A DNA stretch of 64,000 nt, taken from positions 434,001-498,000 of the forward strand of contig CAWCTH010000003.1 in the NCBI GenBank assembly GCA_963798445.1, given 5' to 3'. Source of the stretch: DASXAI01 sp963798445. Its GTDB lineage: Bacteria > Actinomycetota > Acidimicrobiia > Acidimicrobiales > Ilumatobacteraceae. The position numbers and the translations under genes are program-made. This document shows positions 60,622 through 64,000 of the stretch, piece after piece. The number at the start of each line of letters is the position of its first letter. The first letter of the stretch is position 1. The notes beneath the pieces are model-generated. The model searched no databases. It was not told where the DNA came from and saw only the letters and a program-made list of their open reading frames with translations.

Positions 60622-61191
60622 CTACTGCTCGTCGGGCACCGAGCCGCCAGCGCGCCAATACTGGCCCTGAGCCCGATCGAGGAACCCCTCGTCGACCAGG
60701 TATCGCCGCAGCGCCGCCGTGTCGGGATGCCACTTCCCGATCATCAGGTTCACCATCGGCTCGCTGTAGTGCCGCCCCACCTCGAACTCCTGGGCCAGCA
60801 CATCGAGGATGACCAGCCGCTTCGAGCGCGTCGTCGGGATCGACAGCAGCCGGCCGTCCTGCACGAACGCCCGCAGCACCCGCGCCGACTCCGCCGAGAC
60901 ATCGGCATCGATCGAGGCGTCGGCCTCGGACGCCGATGCCGCCGCCCGCGCCGCCACCCTGAACGCCGCGCCGAGCAGGTGCAGCGCGTCATCGTCAACC
61001 CACTCGACCAATCCACCGTTGACGAGGCGGGTGACGGCCCGGCCGACCCGGCGTCCGTCCAGCCCGGTGGCGGCGACGACTTCGTCGAGGGAACGGGCGC
61101 CAAGGATCAGCGCCGCCGCCACCATCCGCCGGTCGTCATCGGCCAGCAGCCCGACCAGGGCCGCCGCCGTGAGCTGCGGGTTGTCGGTCAA
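60622..61191 (-). CDS. DUF2087-domain protein with N-terminal helix-turn-helix
   Basis: 189 residues. The N-terminal half looks like a winged helix (DRRMVAAALILGARSLDEVV with GLDGRRVGRAVTRLVNGGLV). The C-terminal half is DUF2087: LRAFVQDGRLLSIPTTRSKR, VILDVLAQEFEVGRHYSE and WHPDTAALRRYLVDEGFL. Such proteins are probable regulators. The start is TTG 61191, overlapping the stop of the dehydrogenase gene (TTGA), so it is probably translated by coupling. Confidence 0.88.
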   Translation of the reverse strand: MTDNPQLTAAALVGLLADDDRRMVAAALILGARSLDEVVAATGLDGRRVGRAVTRLVNGGLVEWVDDDALHLLGAAFRVAARAAASASEADASIDADVSAESARVLRAFVQDGRLLSIPTTRSKRLVILDVLAQEFEVGRHYSEPMVNLMIGKWHPDTAALRRYLVDEGFLDRAQGQYWRAGGSVPDEQ

Positions 61192-62111
61192 TAACCCAGC
61201 TCAGGATCGACCGGACCGATCAGCTCCTCACCGCGAGCGAAACGGCGAACGTTCTGCACGATGCGCTCGGCCAGCAGCGGCTTCGCCATCTCGGGCGTGT
61301 TGCCCACGTGGGGCGTGATGATGCAGTTCGGCAGGGACCACAGCGGATGCCCCTCGGGTAACGGCTCCGGATCGGTGACGTCGAGCCCGGCCCCGCCGAT
61401 CACGCCATCGCGCAGGGCGGTGACCAGGTCGTCGGTGACGATGTGGCGACCCCTTGCCACGTTCACCAGCCACGCGTGGCTCTCCATGAGCTCCAGCTCC
61501 CCGGCGCTGATGATCCCCTCGGTGTCGGGCGTGAGCGCGAGCGCCACCACGACGAGGTCGGCGCCGGGCAACGAGTCCATCAGCAGGTCGCTCTCCAGCA
61601 CCACGTCGGCGCCTTCCATGTCCAGCGCCCGGTTGCGCACCACCGTGACGTGGCAGTGGAAAGGCTTCAGCAACCCGAGCAGCGCCTCGGTGATGCCACC
61701 GCCACCGAGGACCGTGACCCGAGCGCCCAGCAGGTTGGTGCCCTGTGGCCGCTCCCACCGGTCGGCCCGGGAGTAGGTACCGAGACCGCGCATGCCCGCC
61801 AGCGCCAGTGTGAGGGCGAGCTCGGCCACCGGCTCGGCGTAGACACCCTTCCCGCACGTCCACAGGCGGTCGTCGTCCATGAGGTGCACGAACTTCTCCA
61901 CGCCGGCCCACGGCAGCTGCACCCAGCGGATCGCTGGTCCCTCGCGGAGCGCGGCGGCCAGGCCGTCGGCGTCTCGGGGGCTGCCCCACACCAGTCCCTC
62001 GGCGTCGCCCGGCGGGACCAGGTGACCCCCGCCGGTCGTGATCGCGTCGGACAGATAGGCCGGCGATTCTTCAGGGACCAACGCGATGCGGGGTGCGTCC
62101 GTACTTGGCAT
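61188..62111 (-). CDS. D-2-hydroxyacid dehydrogenase-family protein
   Basis: 307 residues. NAD-binding motif GARVTVLGGGGITEALLGLL (GxGGGI in place of GxGxxG), catalytic Arg in NVARGRHIVTDDL, Glu in DVTDPEPLPEGHPLW and His in CIITPHVGNTPEM. The acid is unknown. ATG 62111 has TAGCCT ten bases upstream. Followed by the coupled DUF2087 gene. Confidence 0.92.
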   Translation of the reverse strand: MPSTDAPRIALVPEESPAYLSDAITTGGGHLVPPGDAEGLVWGSPRDADGLAAALREGPAIRWVQLPWAGVEKFVHLMDDDRLWTCGKGVYAEPVAELALTLALAGMRGLGTYSRADRWERPQGTNLLGARVTVLGGGGITEALLGLLKPFHCHVTVVRNRALDMEGADVVLESDLLMDSLPGADLVVVALALTPDTEGIISAGELELMESHAWLVNVARGRHIVTDDLVTALRDGVIGGAGLDVTDPEPLPEGHPLWSLPNCIITPHVGNTPEMAKPLLAERIVQNVRRFARGEELIGPVDPELGY

Positions 62112-62121
62112 GGTCAACGGC

Positions 62122-62127
62122 AGGCTA
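62122..62127 (-). promoter_or_regulatory. -10-like TAGCCT of the 2-hydroxyacid dehydrogenase gene
   Basis: TAnnnT hexamer on the minus strand ending ten bases before ATG 62111. Confidence 0.4.
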
Positions 62128-62397
62128 GTGCGCCTGCATCGGTGCCGCGCGGGCCGTTCACCCACCCGCCAACGTGGCGGCGACGTCGCTGGAGGAGTCA
62201 CCCGAGCGCCGCAGGGCCAGCGCCACCAGCGCCAGCCCTGATGCCTCGACGGCTTCCCACGCCTCGACCCGTTCCGGTGCTAGGCGGGGCGCATCATGGC
62301 ATCGGCGGAGCCCGCGGATCGAGGAATCCTTGGTGTGCTCACGACATCGCAACGGTTTCCCTTGCCCAACCTGCCGCCGGCGACCAAGATCGGCGCC

Positions 62398-63831
62398 ATG
62401 ATCACGTCCTACCGCTCGAACTTCATCGGGGGCGCGTGGGTGGAATCGGCCGAGGGTCGCACCGACGCCGTGATCGATCCGGCCACCGGCGAGCCGATGG
62501 CCGAGGTCGCGTCGTCGGGCGCACCCGACGTCGACCGGGCCGTCGACGCCGCCGCCGCCGCGTTCGACGAGTGGGCCGGATCGGCCCCGGCCGTGCGCGC
62601 CGCCGCACTGCTGCGCTTCGCCGATGCCATCGAGTCCGACACCGACGAGCTGGTGCAGATCGAGAGCCGCAACGTCGGCAAGCCGATCACCGTCACGCCG
62701 CCCGAGGTCGAGTTCCTCGTCGACAACCTCCGGTTCTTCGCCGCCGGCGCGCGCATCTCCAGCACCCAAGCACCGGGCGAGTACCTCTCCGGCTACACGT
62801 CGGTGCTGCGCCGCGAGCCGCTCGGTGTGGCGGGACTGATCGCCCCGTGGAACTACCCGATGATGATGGCGGGCTGGAAGGTGGGCCCGGCGTTGGCGGC
62901 CGGCTGCCCGGTCGTGCTCAAGCCGTCGGAGCTGACGCCGCTCACCGCGCTGCGCCTGGCCGAACTGGCGGCCGACATCTTCCCGCCCGGCGTGTTCAAC
63001 GTGATCACCGGCGACGGCGAGCACTGCGGCGCCGCCCTGGTCGCTCATCCGAAGGTCGCCATCGTCTCCATCACCGGTGAGGTCACCACCGGAAAAGCAG
63101 TGATGCGGGCGGCCGCCGACACGCTCAAGCGAGTGCACTTGGAGCTGGGCGGCAAAGCACCCGTCGTCGTGTTCGACGACGCCGATGTGGAGGCGGCCAT
63201 CGCCGGCGTGCGCGCCTTCGGCTACTACAACGCCGGGCAGGACTGCACCGCCGCCACCCGGGTGCTGGCCGGGCCTCGCGTCCACGACGACTTCGTGGCC
63301 GGCCTGGCCGAAGCGGCCGGCTCCCTGGTGGTCGGTGACCCCGCCGACGCCGCAACGGAGCTCGGGCCGGTCGTGTCGTCGGACCAGCGCGACCGCGTCG
63401 CCGGCTTCGTGGAGCGGGCGGTGGCCGCCGGGGCCTCGGCCGTGGCCGGCGGCCAGACCGCCGATCGCAGGGGCTTCTACTACCAACCCACGGTGATCGC
63501 GGGCGCCGCCCAGGACAGCGAGATCATCCAGCGCGAGGTCTTCGGCCCGGTGGTCACCGTGCAGCGCTTCACCGACGAGGCCGAGGCGGTGGCGTGGGCC
63601 AACGGCGTCGACTACGGCCTGGCGGCGTCGGTGTGGACGAGCGACGTGGGGCGGGCGCTGCGGGTAGCGAACGGGCTGCGCTTCGGGACCGTGTGGGTGA
63701 ACGACCACGGCCCACTGGTGTCGGAGATGCCGCACGGCGGGTTCAAGCAGTCGGGCGTGGGCAAGGACATGTCGGTGTACGCCATCGAGGCCTACACCGA
63801 GCTGAAGCACGTCATGATCAAGACGGGATGA
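62398..63831 (+). CDS. Aminobutyraldehyde/betaine aldehyde dehydrogenase-like enzyme
   Basis: 477 residues, ALDH superfamily. Catalytic Cys in YYNAGQDCTAATRVL, Glu in VHLELGGKAPVV, cofactor loop VLKPSELTPLTALRLAEL, and the C-terminal HGPLVSEMPHGGFKQSG. The pattern fits gamma-aminobutyraldehyde dehydrogenases (PatD/PuuC-type) in polyamine breakdown. ATG 62398 is preferred. Its stop overlaps the ATG of the regulator gene (ATGA), implying co-expression. The 286 bases upstream of it (62112-62397) hold no convincing gene. Confidence 0.93.
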   Translation: MITSYRSNFIGGAWVESAEGRTDAVIDPATGEPMAEVASSGAPDVDRAVDAAAAAFDEWAGSAPAVRAAALLRFADAIESDTDELVQIESRNVGKPITVTPPEVEFLVDNLRFFAAGARISSTQAPGEYLSGYTSVLRREPLGVAGLIAPWNYPMMMAGWKVGPALAAGCPVVLKPSELTPLTALRLAELAADIFPPGVFNVITGDGEHCGAALVAHPKVAIVSITGEVTTGKAVMRAAADTLKRVHLELGGKAPVVVFDDADVEAAIAGVRAFGYYNAGQDCTAATRVLAGPRVHDDFVAGLAEAAGSLVVGDPADAATELGPVVSSDQRDRVAGFVERAVAAGASAVAGGQTADRRGFYYQPTVIAGAAQDSEIIQREVFGPVVTVQRFTDEAEAVAWANGVDYGLAASVWTSDVGRALRVANGLRFGTVWVNDHGPLVSEMPHGGFKQSGVGKDMSVYAIEAYTELKHVMIKTG

Positions 63832-64000
63832 AGCGGGCGGGGCCGAACGTCGACGACATCGATCGGGCCATCATCGAGCAGCTCCAGCGCGACGGCCGCC
63901 TGCCCTACACCAAGCTCGGTGCCGCCGTCGGGTTGTCCGAGGCGGCCGTGCGCCAGCGCGTGCAACGACTGGTCGACAGCGGTGTCATGCAGGTCGTGGC
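63828..64000 (+). CDS. Lrp/AsnC-family regulator, N-terminal part
   Basis: Runs off the window end after 57 codons. The helix-turn-helix is typical: VDDIDRAIIEQLQRDGRLPY, TKLGAAVGLSEAAVRQRVQR, LVDSGV. ATG 63828 overlaps the stop of the aldehyde dehydrogenase gene, so it probably senses an amine or amino acid in the same pathway. Confidence 0.92.
   Translation, partial: MKRAGPNVDDIDRAIIEQLQRDGRLPYTKLGAAVGLSEAAVRQRVQRLVDSGVMQVV

Noticed and set aside
62112..62397. Small minus-strand gene in the gap before the aldehyde dehydrogenase
   Set aside because: A protein-like tail (RVEAWEAVEASG) is open, but no start codon lies in the gap and the frame runs back antisense to the dehydrogenase.

Overview
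This window is about 64 kb of very GC-rich bacterial DNA with dense, mostly intact genes. The gene content points to an actinobacterium, probably of the Acidimicrobiia type. Indicators are a mycothiol synthase gene (mshD), a DUF3499 gene, TIGR03085 and EthD/CaiB family genes, and many genes that look leaderless, with a TAnnnT hexamer 6-10 nt before an ATG or GTG. The taxonomic call is inference from families and composition, not from a marker gene.

Layout. 1-1.9 kb: end of an EAL phosphodiesterase, a cytidylate-kinase-like gene, a small hypothetical and an acetyltransferase. 1.96-10.2 kb, minus strand: a tryptophan block in the order (groES-like)-hisI-trpE-ygfZ-trpC-trpB2-trpF-trpB-trpA-(CxxC protein); trpD and trpG are absent. 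10.9-16.0 kb, minus strand: a tight histidine operon hisD-hisC-hisB-hisH-hisA-hisF with 4-nt start/stop overlaps at several joints; hisG and hisE are absent. Three copies of one 50-bp repeat sit just 3' of trpA, trpB2 and hisF. 16.1-25.9 kb: a 24-residue peptide gene with its own terminator, nth, mshD, a VIT-family transporter, an M3 peptidase, rlmN and a heterodimeric ABC exporter.

25.9-46.1 kb is accessory and catabolic: a ThDP-dependent decarboxylase-like gene coupled to an ABC ATPase, small conserved proteins (SRPBCC, DUF3499, TIGR03085, a zinc-knuckle peptide), two VOC proteins, EthD, a double CaiB CoA-transferase, a zinc alcohol dehydrogenase, a transglutaminase-like protein, a nitroreductase, a ChaB/Rho-N protein, a glycosyltransferase, an MFS protein, a lipoprotein and a membrane protein. 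46.1-48.9 kb is a patch of remnants and unrecognised small genes (deacetylase remnant, NYN nuclease, three-gene unknown operon). 49-58.8 kb: CoA-transferase, a TetR regulator divergent from an SDR gene with a phased-repeat operator candidate, hydrolase, phytanoyl-CoA-dioxygenase-like, aldo/keto reductase, DUF899, gamma carbonic anhydrase, SDR and an alkaline phosphatase with a Pho-box-like element. 59-64 kb: membrane protein, tRNA-Val(CAC), membrane J-domain protein with an apparent ATT start, DUF2087 regulator, 2-hydroxyacid dehydrogenase, aldehyde dehydrogenase and the start of an Lrp/AsnC regulator.

A recurring oddity is reading-frame breaks. At least nine otherwise well-conserved genes are broken by one or more indels, most of them an apparent single extra base. 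Conserved sequence continues cleanly in the next frame, so recent mutation or consensus-sequence error is more likely than old decay; error is my favoured reading. No CRISPR array, transposase, integrase or complete mobile element was seen.
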